NCBI GenBank assembly: GCA_963820315.1
Contig: CAWFZK010000036.1
Coordinates: forward strand, 1-64,000
Length of the DNA stretch: 64,000 bases
Direction: 5' to 3'
Source of the DNA: JACVRW01 sp963820315
Lineage (GTDB): Bacteria; Actinomycetota; Thermoleophilia; Solirubrobacterales; Thermoleophilaceae
The notes under the pieces are model-generated. The model was not told where the DNA came from. It worked only from the letters and a program-made list of their open reading frames with translations, and did no database searches. This document shows, one piece after another, positions 44,465 through 52,413 of the stretch; position 1 is the first letter of the stretch; each line of letters starts with the position of its first letter. Position numbers and translations under genes: made by a program.

Positions 44465-45411
44465 TCGTACACCTGCCTGTATTTGCGGACGAAGCGGATC
44501 GAGATCATGTTCATGATCAGCGTGATCACGAAGAGGGTCGTGCCGACGGCGAACAGCGTCTTGTAGGCGATGCTGCCGGTGGACACGTCGCCCTTTGCGG
44601 TGGAGGCGATGAACGTGGTCATCGTCTCCATCGACTGGAAGATGTCGAGGCCCCATTGGGGCTGCAGGCCGGCCGCGATCACCACGACCATGGTCTCGCC
44701 GACCGCCCTCGAGAACCCGAGGACGATCGAGGCGACGATGCCCGACAGCGCCGCCGGGAACACGACTCGCATCGTGGTCTGGAGCTTCGAGGCGCCCAGC
44801 CCGAACGAGCCCTCGCGCAGCGACGCCGGCACGGCCGACATCGAGTCCTCGGAGATCGACGCGACCGTCGGCACGATCAGGAAGCCGATGATGATGCCCG
44901 CGGCGAGCGCGTTGAAGATGCCGACGTTGCCGTCGCCGAAGATCGCGCGCAGGACCTCCGGGGTGAAGAAGGTCAGCGCGAAGTAGCCGAAGACGATCGT
45001 CGGGACGCCGGCCAGCAACTCGAGGATCGGCTTGATCGTCTTGCGCACGGCCGGCCGGGCGTACTCGGCGAGGTAGATCGCTGCCGCGAGCCCCAGCGGG
45101 ACCGCCACCAGCATCCCGATGAGGCTGATGACCATCGTGCCGAGCACCAGCGGCAGGACGCCGAACGAGGCGGGGTTGAACAGGGGAGCCCAGTCGGTGC
45201 CGAACAGGTAGTCGCCGACCGGCACCTCCTCGAAGAAGCGCACCGTCTCCGTGAGCAGCGAGAGGACGATCCCCGTGGTCGTGAGGACCGAGATCAGTGC
45301 CGCCAGCATGAGGAACCCCTTGATGAGGTCCTCACCCCAGCGGCGCCGGGCAGCGCGGAGGACTGGTGCCTCCGCGCTGCCCTTCGCAACCGCTGTGCTG
45401 CGAGCTGCCAC
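44461..45411 (-). CDS. pstC: phosphate ABC transporter permease PstC
   Basis: 316 residues, six membrane segments, EAA loop SVPASLREGSFGLGASKLQT-like (MSAVPASLREGS) and SRAVGETMVVVIAAG. LAEYARPAVRKTIKPILELL-type linkage is also PstC-like. It follows pstS directly (stop and start adjacent) and its stop is overlapped by the start of pstA. With PstA it forms the membrane pore of the phosphate importer. Confidence 0.94.
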   Translation of the reverse strand: MAARSTAVAKGSAEAPVLRAARRRWGEDLIKGFLMLAALISVLTTTGIVLSLLTETVRFFEEVPVGDYLFGTDWAPLFNPASFGVLPLVLGTMVISLIGMLVAVPLGLAAAIYLAEYARPAVRKTIKPILELLAGVPTIVFGYFALTFFTPEVLRAIFGDGNVGIFNALAAGIIIGFLIVPTVASISEDSMSAVPASLREGSFGLGASKLQTTMRVVFPAALSGIVASIVLGFSRAVGETMVVVIAAGLQPQWGLDIFQSMETMTTFIASTAKGDVSTGSIAYKTLFAVGTTLFVITLIMNMISIRFVRKYRQVYE

Positions 45412-46359
45412 CTAGCTCCCGACCGCGCTCTGCGCCTCGGATGCCTGCTCCTGGCTCATAGGCACGATCGCCGACGCCTCGGCGATCGACTCGTAGTTCT
45501 GGACCACGTAGTCCATGAACGCCTTGACCTCGGGCTTCGTGATGGCCTTCGAGCTCGGGTACATCAGCAGCGGGCGCGAGAGCGGCTTGTACTCGCCGCT
45601 CTGGATGTTGTCCGCGTCCGGCTTGATGCAGTTGTTCGCGCTCTCGCCGACCCCGATCAGGTTCAGCTTGTCCTGGTTCTGCTCGTAGTAGGAGAAGCCG
45701 AAGTAGCCGAGCCCGCCGGCCTCGCCCTCGACGCCCTGGACGAGCACGTTGTCGTCCTCGGAAGGCTGGTAGTCGGTGCGCGAGACGCCCTCCTCACCGT
45801 TGATCTGCTCGGTGAAGAAGTCGAACGTGCCGGAGTCGGTGCCGGGCCCGAACAGCTTGAGCGTCGTGTCCGGCAAGCTCGGGTCGATCTCGCTCAGCTT
45901 CGTGACCTTCGAACCCTTGTTCCAGAGCTCCTTCAGCTGGGCGGTCGTCATGCAGTCGACCTTCAGATCCGGGTTGGACACCACGGCGATGCCGTCGTTC
46001 GCGACCTGGACCTCGGTGTAGTCGATGCCGTTCTTCTTGCAGACGGCGATCTCGTCTTCCTCGATCGGTCGCGAGGCGTCGGAGATGTCGGTCTCGCCGG
46101 CGCAGAACTTCTCGAAGCCGCCACCGGTGCCCGAAGTGCCGACCGTGATGCGCACGCCGGGGTTGGTGGCCGCGAACTCCTCGGCCGCGGCCTGCGCGAA
46201 GGGCGCGACCGTGCTCGATCCGTCGATGCGAATGGTGCCGGAGAGGTCACCGCCGCCTCCGCCGCCTCCGCCGCCTCCGCTGTCGTCGTCGTCATCACCG
46301 CAGGCAGCTGCCCCGAGGGCGAGTGCACCGCAGACGGCGAACACGAGGAGCTTCCTCAT
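45412..46359 (-). CDS. pstS: phosphate-binding lipoprotein PstS
   Basis: ATG 46359; 315 residues. The leader ends in GAAAC, a lipobox. An acidic stretch (five Asp) then ten glycines form a flexible linker to the binding domain. IDGSSTVAPFAQAAAEEF, TSGTGGGFEKFCAGETDISDA and GPGTDSGTFDFF are the phosphate-contacting loops. It captures phosphate outside the membrane and delivers it to PstCA. The leader region carries a hairpin and four Pho-box-like repeats. The poly-Gly tract is unusual for this family and is coded by simple GGC/GGA runs. Confidence 0.95.
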   Translation of the reverse strand: MRKLLVFAVCGALALGAAACGDDDDDSGGGGGGGGGGDLSGTIRIDGSSTVAPFAQAAAEEFAATNPGVRITVGTSGTGGGFEKFCAGETDISDASRPIEEDEIAVCKKNGIDYTEVQVANDGIAVVSNPDLKVDCMTTAQLKELWNKGSKVTKLSEIDPSLPDTTLKLFGPGTDSGTFDFFTEQINGEEGVSRTDYQPSEDDNVLVQGVEGEAGGLGYFGFSYYEQNQDKLNLIGVGESANNCIKPDADNIQSGEYKPLSRPLLMYPSSKAITKPEVKAFMDYVVQNYESIAEASAIVPMSQEQASEAQSAVGS

Positions 46360-46383
46360 GCGGGTCTTCTCCTTGTCTTGGAA

Positions 46384-46408
46384 CATTGAGAGCGCGACAC
46401 TCTCAATG
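46384..46408 (-). promoter_or_regulatory. hairpin in the pstS leader
   Basis: CATTGAGAG, seven bases, CTCTCAATG: a perfect nine-base-pair stem 25 bases in front of the pstS start codon, downstream of the Pho-box-like repeats. It could be an mRNA-stabilising stem or an attenuator; no T-run follows. Confidence 0.55.
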
Positions 46409-46422
46409 ACCCGCTGGGAGTC

Positions 46423-46462
46423 TGTTATCGGCTTGTGCCTGTCTTGTGAAAAACGTGTGAAA
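46423..46462 (-). promoter_or_regulatory. Pho-box-like repeats upstream of pstS
   Basis: On the plus strand TGTTATC, TGTGCCT, TGTGAAA and TGTGAAA begin at 46423, 46434, 46445 and 46456, an exact 11-base period. Read on the coding strand these are TTTCACA-type units, the form of PhoP/PhoB direct-repeat boxes. They lie 64-103 bases before the pstS start. Confidence 0.75.
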
Positions 46463-46469
46463 GCCAGGC

Positions 46470-46793
46470 TCAGTCGGAAGACAGGCGGTAGCCGAAGCCG
46501 AAGTGCGTGTGGATCAGCTGCCGGCCGGGCCGCGCCTGCTCCAGCTTGTGGCGCAGCTTGCCTACATAGACGTCCACCGAGCGGTCCGCCTTGCGGTAGG
46601 GCTCGCCCCACACGACCCGGTAGAGCTCCTCGCGGCTGACGATACGGTCGTGGCGCTCGGCCAGGGCGGTCAGGAGCTCCAGCTCCCGCACGGTCAGCTC
46701 GAGACGCCGGCCGTCGAGAAGTGCCATGAACTCGCTGGGCCGGATCTCGAGGGCCCCGATATTGAAGCTCTGATGGTTCGTGGCTGCCTCCAT
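46470..46793 (-). CDS. free OmpR/PhoB-type winged-helix domain protein
   Basis: 107 residues that contain only a trans_reg_C DNA-binding domain: LELTVRELELLTALAERHDRIVSREELYRVVWG, SVDVYVGKLRHKLEQARPG and IHTHFGFGYRLSSD. No receiver domain is encoded before it. The next plus-strand gene, divergent from it by about 120 bases, encodes a full regulator whose C-terminal domain is close in sequence (SREELY/QREEIY, IHTHFGFGYR/IHTHFGVGYR). It probably modulates or competes with that regulator at phosphate-responsive sites, or acts alone. It stands immediately upstream of pstS on the same strand. Confidence 0.8.
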   Translation of the reverse strand: MEAATNHQSFNIGALEIRPSEFMALLDGRRLELTVRELELLTALAERHDRIVSREELYRVVWGEPYRKADRSVDVYVGKLRHKLEQARPGRQLIHTHFGFGYRLSSD

Positions 46794-46850
46794 GGCCCGG
46801 CGACTGTTCCAGCTATGTGCGGAATGTCAGTTATCGCGCCGTTGTCGGCC

Positions 46851-46868
46851 TGTGAAAATGCTGTAAAT
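46851..46868. promoter_or_regulatory. Pho-box-like pair between the two winged-helix genes
   Basis: TGTGAAA at 46851 and TGTAAAT at 46862 repeat at 11 bases. The pair is between the free winged-helix gene and the response regulator gene, placing both under the same control as pstS. Confidence 0.6.
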
Positions 46869-46912
46869 CCTTCCCTTCCTCCGGGGGACGCCACCAGTAG
46901 ACTCCCCGGCGG

Positions 46913-47698
46913 ATGTCGGAGCTCCGTCTCGCAATCCTTGACTCGGATTCCGGATTCGTCCGTGTTCTGGTCAAAAGAGCGGGCGATCTCGGCTGGCAGT
47001 ACCGCCGCCTCGAGGCGCCGCCGCGCACCGAGGAGTTCGTAGCGATGCGCGTCAACGCCCTGGTCGTCGACCTCGGCCTGCTCGGCGCGGGTGCGTGGGA
47101 TTTCCTCGACCGCGTGTCCGCGGCGCTGCCCGGGCTCGGGATCGTCGTCTGCACCGGCCGCTCGAGCGTCTCTCAGCGCGTGCGCGGGCTGCGTCTGGGC
47201 GCCGACGACTGGGTCACCAAGCCCTGCCACCCCGAGGAGGTCCTGGCGCGGGTGGAGGCCGTCGTGCGGCGGCGCAAGCGCGCCTCGGCGCGAGTCGAGA
47301 GCGGCCCGCTCGTGGCGGGCGACCTGGAGATCCGGGCCGATCAGTTCCAGGCGTTCTGCCGCGGGCAGAGCGTCGACCTGACGCGCCGCGAGTTCGAGGT
47401 CCTGCAACTTCTCGCCCAGGCCGAGGGCAAGGTCCTCCAGCGCGAGGAGATCTACCAGGCGGTCTGGGGCTACGCGATGGCCCACGGCGACCGCTCGGTC
47501 GACGTCTTCATCCGCAAGGTGCGCCAGAAGCTCGAGAAGGCCTCGCCGACCTGGAGCTACATCCACACCCATTTCGGCGTCGGCTACCGGTTCGACCCCG
47601 AGCAGCGCGAGGAAGGCGCCGGCCTCGCTCCGCTCGAGCCGGCGGCCGACCGGGTCGAGGACGAGCTCTCGGTCCAGGCGCTGCGCCCCGCGCTCTAG
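46913..47698 (+). CDS. response regulator, OmpR/PhoB family
   Basis: 261 residues. The receiver (1-120) has LAILDSDSG, ALVVDLGLLG with the acceptor Asp, VVCTGRSS and the conserved Lys in VTKPCHPEE. The winged helix (about 130-225) contains LTRREFEVLQLLAQAEGKVLQREE and IHTHFGVGYRF. A C-terminal acidic tail of about 35 residues is extra. It is the best candidate for the phosphate regulator (PhoP-like), given the adjacent pst genes and Pho-box-like repeats. No histidine kinase gene is next to it, which is unusual. Confidence 0.87.
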   Translation: MSELRLAILDSDSGFVRVLVKRAGDLGWQYRRLEAPPRTEEFVAMRVNALVVDLGLLGAGAWDFLDRVSAALPGLGIVVCTGRSSVSQRVRGLRLGADDWVTKPCHPEEVLARVEAVVRRRKRASARVESGPLVAGDLEIRADQFQAFCRGQSVDLTRREFEVLQLLAQAEGKVLQREEIYQAVWGYAMAHGDRSVDVFIRKVRQKLEKASPTWSYIHTHFGVGYRFDPEQREEGAGLAPLEPAADRVEDELSVQALRPAL

Positions 47699-47751
47699 CT
47701 CAGCCGGAAGCGCCGCATCCGCGTGCGTGAGCGGTTGTGGCTGTCGTCTCG

Positions 47752-48060
47752 TCAGCGCTGCGCCTGACTGTCGAAGTCGCGCTCGGCGCGCCAGCGCGTC
47801 GTGCCTCGGCGCTCGATCCGAACGAGCACGGTCGAGCGCTCCGAGGCCGTGAAGCGCAGGCGTCCCGCGCGCACGCGCACGCGCGAGCGCGAGGGACGCC
47901 TGCGGTCGTTCGTGGAGGGCAGCGGCAGGACCTCGACCTCCCCGGCGCCCCGCCCGTGGACGGTCCAGCTCAGGCCGAGCGGCGCCGAGCCGCGGTGAGC
48001 CCCGCAACCCCGGCCACGAGGCCGAGCGCACCCAGCACGAGCGCGACGATCGTCAGCCAC
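47752..48060 (-). CDS. possible small basic protein overlapping ycnI end
   Basis: A frame from GTG 48060 to 47752, 102 residues, whose last 75 residues look coding (SWTVHGRGAGEVEVL, LRFTASERSTVLVRIER), while the first 25 are an Arg-rich shadow of the ycnI end. A real start may be hidden by an indel. It occupies the 270-base gap between the response regulator and ycnI. No family recognised. Confidence 0.3.
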   Translation of the reverse strand: MADDRRARAGCARPRGRGCGAHRGSAPLGLSWTVHGRGAGEVEVLPLPSTNDRRRPSRSRVRVRAGRLRFTASERSTVLVRIERRGTTRWRAERDFDSQAQR

Positions 48061-48694
48061 TCCGGCGCCGAGTCGTCGTCGACGGACGCTCCGGCGGTGT
48101 CGACGTCGGCGCTCGCCTGCTCCATGTGCTCGGCGGTCTCCTCCGCGGCGGCCCCTCCGCCGTGCTCACCCTCGGCGGCCGTCAGCACGACCGCCGGCGC
48201 AGGACTCTCGAGGTCGTCCTCGCTCTCGCCCTCGGCCGGGATCTGGATCCAGCGCGTCTCGCCCTGCTCGCACTTCTGGATCGTCGGGAAGTAGATCGAC
48301 TCACCCGGCTTCCCGGCGGGCATCTTGAGGCTCATGTAGACGAAGTCGAGCCGGTCCGCGGGCAGCGGCGTCTTCGCGTGTAGGTGACCTGGCTGACGCC
48401 GCTCGTGATCTGCTCGCCGTGCAGCTCGACGGGATCCTTCTTGCCCTCCTTGGTCTTGATCGTCCAGTTCGGGGTGATCGCCGGGGTGGCCGACGCCACG
48501 CTCGGCGGGATCTGCACGCTGAACTGCGTGGTGGGCGACTCCTCGCAGCCGTGCGGAATCTGGAAGCTGACGGTCGCGTAGCCGTCCGAGGGCGCCTCGG
48601 ACGGGTTGGTGGTGATGTGCGCGGCGGCCGGTGCGGCGAGCGCGAGGGAGGCGAGGCCCGCGAGGCCCGCCGCTCTCCCGATGATGCTCTTCAT
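47970..48694 (-). CDS. YcnI-type (DUF1775) copper-associated secreted protein, frameshifted
   Basis: Signal peptide ending APAAAHITTNPSEAPSDGYATV; the His just after cleavage starts the copper-binding N-terminus of DUF1775 proteins. QIPHGCEESPTTQFSVQIPP and the C-terminal anchor (VALVLGALGLVAGVAGL) are typical. The frame breaks near 48378: QVTYT continues one base over as AKTPLPADRLDFVYMSLKMP; one missing base is implied. Repaired length is 241 aa. It is the last gene of a copper-type block and probably binds copper outside the membrane. Confidence 0.88.
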
Positions 48695-48723
48695 TTCGTG
48701 TTCTCCTTCTGAGGTCAGCTGGT

Positions 48724-49032
48724 TCAGGCGGTTCCCGGCGCGGGCAGCGGCGGCGCCCGGCCCGCCAGCGCCGCGCCGACCAGCCGGCCGCCGCGCGGAA
48801 GGAGCTCTGCAATCGGCTGCCGCGCCGGGCGCGGCTCGGCGCCCGGCAGGCGCCGGCGCCGCGGACCGGCCCGCCGCGCCGCCCGCACCAGCGCCTCGTC
48901 GCCTGGGTAACGCCCGCTCAGGAGCGGCAGCAGGATCAGGAGCGCGGGCGCGAGATAGATGAGGGCGTCGCTCACGCCCAGGATGAGCATCCCGAGCGTC
49001 CAGACGGCCGTTATCGCGGCGAAGGCGATCAC
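48724..49032 (-). CDS. small membrane protein, LLPRGGRL family, copy 1
   Basis: GTG 49032 overlaps the stop of the CopC-CopD gene. The 102-residue protein has two hydrophobic segments (VIAFAAITAVWTLGMLILGV and LIYLAPALLILLPLL), then SGRYPGDEALVRAARR, an Arg/Pro-rich stretch and LLPRGGRLVGAALAGRAPP. A paralogue with the same order of elements lies at 51546-51872. I know of no named family. Its place between CopCD and YcnI suggests a role in the same copper-type process. Confidence 0.72.
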   Translation of the reverse strand: MIAFAAITAVWTLGMLILGVSDALIYLAPALLILLPLLSGRYPGDEALVRAARRAGPRRRRLPGAEPRPARQPIAELLPRGGRLVGAALAGRAPPLPAPGTA

Positions 49033-50816
49033 TCGACCGGCACCTCCACGACGGAGCGCCGCTCCTCGAACTTCGACACCAGCGTGGAGACCGCGAGGCG
49101 CCAGTCGCCGGCGGGTGCGAACTGCGCCCTGCGCGCCACCCAGTGCCCGGGCCCCGCCTTGTCGATCCGCGGCTCGAGCGGGCCGACCTCCTTCGCAGGG
49201 AGGGTCATCGAGACGTCCAGCTCGCGGAAGCGATCGAACTGGGCGCCGGTGCGCGCATCGGTGAGATAGATGTGGATCTCGTTCGAGCCGACCTGCGCCG
49301 GGTCCACGATCAGCTCCATGCGCGCTGCGCCGAGGGTGGTCGTGGTCGAGAAGGGGCCGGCGGCGAGCGAGTCCGGGGGCGGGTAGCTCGTGAGCGCGGC
49401 GGTCACGCCGAGCACGACGGCCAGCAGCGCGACCTCCGTTCTCAGCGTGCGGCGCAGCACCCGCCCCTCGCCACCGGGGGCGCCGCCGTCGCCGGCGAGC
49501 CGGCGCAGTCGCGGCAGCGAGCGGCGCCGGTTCAGCGCTCCGAGGGCGATCAGCAGCGCAAGCAGGCAGGCCTTGACGAGGATGGCCCGTCCGAAGGCCG
49601 TGTCCCACAGGTCCGAGACCGCGGTGAGGTGGAACACCGACTGCAGGACGCCGGTCGCGAGCAGCGCGGCCACGGAGTAGAGGGCGAGCGGCGAGAAGCG
49701 CCAGAGCGAGGCGGACAGGAGCCGCGTGCGGTCGGGCGGATCGAGCCGGCGCGTAGCGGCCGGGAGCGCGAACAGGACCAGCGTGAGGCCTCCGATCCAG
49801 ACGCTCATCGCGAGCACGTGCAGGACGTTGGCCGGGAAGAGGACGATGGTCGGGTCGGTCACGCCCGCGTGGCCCGCGAGTGCGGGCGACAGGACGAGGA
49901 ACCCGAGCAGGAGGGCGAGCGGGGCGAGCACCGCGAGCCCCGCGCTGCGCGGAAGCGCCTGGCCGACGGCCCCGAGCGAGGCGGGCCGCAGCGCGGGCAG
50001 CGCCCGGCGCGCCGAGAGCGCGGCGAGCAGGCCGCCCAGCAGCGCCCAGTCGAGCAGGCGCAGGCCCCAGGCGGTCCCCGCGCGCGTGCCGAGCACGTCC
50101 CCGATCACCTCGGTGTCGAGCGCGTCCCAGAACGACGTGCCGCCGGCGCTCGCGCCCTGGAGAATCAGGCCGAGGAGCGCAGCGAGCGCGCCGGCGCCGA
50201 TCGTGACGGCACCGATCCGGCGGAGCCTCGAGCTGAAGGACTCGGAGGCGAGGCGCCAGGCATCGCCCGCTCCCGCCAGCTCGCGCAGCGCCGGCAGCCA
50301 GACCGCGAGCAGGAACAGGACGCCGCCGACCGCGACGGCGATCGCCGCGTAGCTCACGCCCTTGGCCACGCCGAGCGCGACGCTCGTGACGGTGCCGGCG
50401 TCGCCCGAGTCGATCAGGTCGGAGACCGAGGCGGCGGGCGCCGCCCCGCCCTTGCCGACCGTGAACACGAAGCCGCCCGAGATCGGGTGCGAGTCCGCTG
50501 ACACGACCCGGTAGGTGGCCGTGTAGCTGCCGTCCGGCAGATCCGGACGCAGCCGGACCGCGACGGCCTCGCCATCCCCGCCGGGGCGCTCGGTCGCACC
50601 CACGTCGACGCGCTCGCCCTTGGCGTCGAACACGCGCAGCGCCCCGAAGGCCGACTCGACCGGCTCGTTGAAGCGGAACACGACCCGTGGCGGCGACTGC
50701 TCGACGCTGCCACCGCGCTCGGGGACGGTGCCGACCACGACCGCATGGGCGCCGGCGGAGGCCGGCACTGCCAGCAGCAGCGCGAGCGCCGCGCAGATCA
50801 CGGCGAGGCGTCTCAC
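49029..50816 (-). CDS. CopC-CopD fusion with C-terminal FixH/YtkA-like domain
   Basis: 595 residues. The signal peptide ends at AGAHAVV, leaving the CopC histidine first; the CopC beta-barrel (about 25-125) has PPRVVFRFNEPVESAFG and SADSHPISGGFVFTVG. About eight or nine membrane segments follow (CopD). After the last of them a strand-rich domain of about 115 residues (residues 480-595: GPFSTTTTLGAARMELIVDP and onward) resembles YtkA/FixH-type domains. GTG 50816 overlaps the preceding stop. The expected job is copper binding and transfer across the membrane. Confidence 0.9.
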   Translation of the reverse strand: MRRLAVICAALALLLAVPASAGAHAVVVGTVPERGGSVEQSPPRVVFRFNEPVESAFGALRVFDAKGERVDVGATERPGGDGEAVAVRLRPDLPDGSYTATYRVVSADSHPISGGFVFTVGKGGAAPAASVSDLIDSGDAGTVTSVALGVAKGVSYAAIAVAVGGVLFLLAVWLPALRELAGAGDAWRLASESFSSRLRRIGAVTIGAGALAALLGLILQGASAGGTSFWDALDTEVIGDVLGTRAGTAWGLRLLDWALLGGLLAALSARRALPALRPASLGAVGQALPRSAGLAVLAPLALLLGFLVLSPALAGHAGVTDPTIVLFPANVLHVLAMSVWIGGLTLVLFALPAATRRLDPPDRTRLLSASLWRFSPLALYSVAALLATGVLQSVFHLTAVSDLWDTAFGRAILVKACLLALLIALGALNRRRSLPRLRRLAGDGGAPGGEGRVLRRTLRTEVALLAVVLGVTAALTSYPPPDSLAAGPFSTTTTLGAARMELIVDPAQVGSNEIHIYLTDARTGAQFDRFRELDVSMTLPAKEVGPLEPRIDKAGPGHWVARRAQFAPAGDWRLAVSTLVSKFEERRSVVEVPVE

Positions 50817-51482
50817 CAGGCCTCGACCTGCTCCCGCTCCGCCGGCTTCCGGCGCCTGCGCCGCACCACGGCGACCAGCGCCACGCCGGCGAGCGCCGCG
50901 ACCGCGAGCGAGACCGCCGCGGCGACCGGGAAGCCACCGTCCTTGCCGAGCCAGGTGAGCGTCCCGCTGACCGTGGCCGGGCTGCCGTTCGCGGTGACGC
51001 GGGAGCTTCCAGTCGAAGATCTTGGCGCGCGCGGATTCGTCGTCACGGACGCGCTCGGGCGGTGTCGACGACATCCAATGGATGCGGTGGTCATGCCAGT
51101 CGTAGCGTCCGTGCCTTGCGATCACCTCCCACTCGGGCGCCGCCTCCGGGTCGGCCGTGTCAGGGACCTCGACGTCCGCGAACCGGTCCTCGTTCAGGTA
51201 GGTGGCCGGCGAGCGCTGGTTGACCAGCACCGTGCCGTCGGGCTCGAAGCGGAGGTAGGGCTCGCCGCGGTAGCCCTCGACCACGATCGTCTCGCTGCCG
51301 CTGTTGCGCAGCTCGATGCGGTCGTCGAAGTTGAGGACCTCGGCGTTGAGCCCCGCGACGGGCGGCGAGATCGCGTTGACCTCGGATCTGTAGTTGGGGT
51401 TGCCCTCGTGGGCGAGGGCGGGTGGTGCGAGCGCGCACAGCGCTGCGAGCGCCGCGGCGGCCACACCCAGATGGCGAAGCAC
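50813..51482 (-). CDS. His-rich secreted membrane-anchored protein of the copper block, frameshifted
   Basis: A signal peptide ends APPALAHEGNPNYRSEV, again exposing a histidine. The middle has DDRIELRNSGSETIVVEGYRG and RFEPDGTVLVNQRSPATYLN, then RHGRYDWHDHRIHWMSS, a cluster of His, Trp and Met well suited to metal binding. A C-terminal anchor (AAAVSLAVAALAGVALVAV) and basic tail follow. The frame shifts by one near 51000 (CTCCCGCGTCACC, an extra base); repaired length is 222 aa. I do not know a named function. It lies between the CopC-CopD fusion and a small membrane protein. Confidence 0.8.
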
Positions 51483-51545
51483 TGAGCCTCCTCGGCTCGG
51501 ACGTGGAACGTCCGGGCTCCGCGTGTGACCGAGGCCGCCCGGACG

Positions 51546-51872
51546 CTAGGTCGCAGCGACGGCGGGCGGGCCGCGCTCGGCGAGCGAGTGCGCGATCAGG
51601 CGTCCGCCGCGGGGGAGGAGCGCGCCGAGGCGATGGCCGGCGGAGCGCTGCGCGGCGAGCCGCGGGTGGCGCATCCGCGAGCGCGGCCGTGAGCGCAGGC
51701 GGTCGAGCGTCTCCTCACCCAGATAGCGCCCGAGAGCCAGGGGCAGCGCCAGCACAAGCAGCGGCGCCGCGTAGGCGAGCAGCTCGGGGTGGCCGGCCAG
51801 GGCGAGCAGACAGGCGAGCGCCGCGACGACGGCCGCCGAGAGCGCAAGCAAACGCTGATCCCTGGCGGGCAT
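51546..51872 (-). CDS. small membrane protein, LLPRGGRL family, copy 2
   Basis: 108 residues with two hydrophobic segments (LLALSAAVVAALACLLAL and LLAYAAPLLVLALPLAL), then GRYLGEETLDRLRSR, a basic stretch and LGALLPRGGRLIAHSLAERGPP. It matches the protein at 48724-49032 in length, order and the terminal motif, so the two are paralogues enclosing the CopCD region. It has no signal for export other than the membrane segments. Function unknown. Confidence 0.72.
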   Translation of the reverse strand: MPARDQRLLALSAAVVAALACLLALAGHPELLAYAAPLLVLALPLALGRYLGEETLDRLRSRPRSRMRHPRLAAQRSAGHRLGALLPRGGRLIAHSLAERGPPAVAAT

Positions 51873-51926
51873 TGCGGCTCAGGGTACAGGGATGCGCGCG
51901 AGCCATTGCCATACTTTCGCCGCGCG

Positions 51927-52406
51927 ATGACCAGGAACCAGCGAATCCTGTTGATCGTCGCGGCCGTTGCCGTGGCCGTGATCGCGTTCGTGATCGCGAG
52001 CCCGGGGTCGGACGACGAGGACGACGGCAACCAGGCGGCACAGACGACCACGCAGACGGAGGTCGAGACCCAGACCGAAACCGAGGTCGAGACCCAGACC
52101 GAGACCACGCCGCCGGAGCCTCAGGTGTCCGTCACGCGGATCCGGATTCAGGGCGGTGAGGTCGTCGGCGGTCCGCAGTCGATCGAGGTCGAGCAGGGCG
52201 AGCCCGTGCGCATCGTGGTCGCCTCCGACGCACCCGACGAGATCCATCTGCACGGGTATGACATCGAGCACGAGGCGGCACCAGGCGCCCCGGCGCGCTT
52301 CAACTTCACGGCCGATGCCGAGGGAGTGTTCGAGATGGAGAGCCACACCGCCGAGGACGCGGGGCTCGAGCCGCTCGTCGCACGCCTGGTGGTGAACCCC
52401 TCCTGA
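51927..52406 (+). CDS. membrane-anchored cupredoxin-like protein
   Basis: ATG 51927, 159 residues. After one membrane segment (ILLIVAAVAVAVIAFVIAS), a 40-residue linker is built from Thr/Gln/Glu repeats (TQTEVETQTET units). The rest is a cupredoxin-like domain: IRIQGGEVVGGPQSIEVEQGEPVRI, DEIHLHGYDIEHEAAPG and VFEMESH. The usual copper ligands are His and Met here without a clear Cys; EfeO/cupredoxin_1-type domains behave likewise. It is divergent from the copper block and begins the plus-strand pair that ends it. Confidence 0.78.
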   Translation: MTRNQRILLIVAAVAVAVIAFVIASPGSDDEDDGNQAAQTTTQTEVETQTETEVETQTETTPPEPQVSVTRIRIQGGEVVGGPQSIEVEQGEPVRIVVASDAPDEIHLHGYDIEHEAAPGAPARFNFTADAEGVFEMESHTAEDAGLEPLVARLVVNPS

Positions 52407-52413
52407 CCCGCCA

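Noticed and set aside
44431..46389. A 652-residue plus-strand frame opposite pstC and pstS
   Set aside because: Shadow of highly conserved phosphate transporter genes.
48724..50937. A 737-residue minus-strand frame across the CopC-CopD gene
   Set aside because: Most is an Arg-rich out-of-frame reading; only its last 102 residues correspond to a real small membrane protein, annotated separately.
52030..52110. Short repeated Thr/Gln/Glu codons as a CRISPR or tandem repeat array
   Set aside because: It is a coding linker of a membrane-anchored protein, with imperfect units and no spacers.
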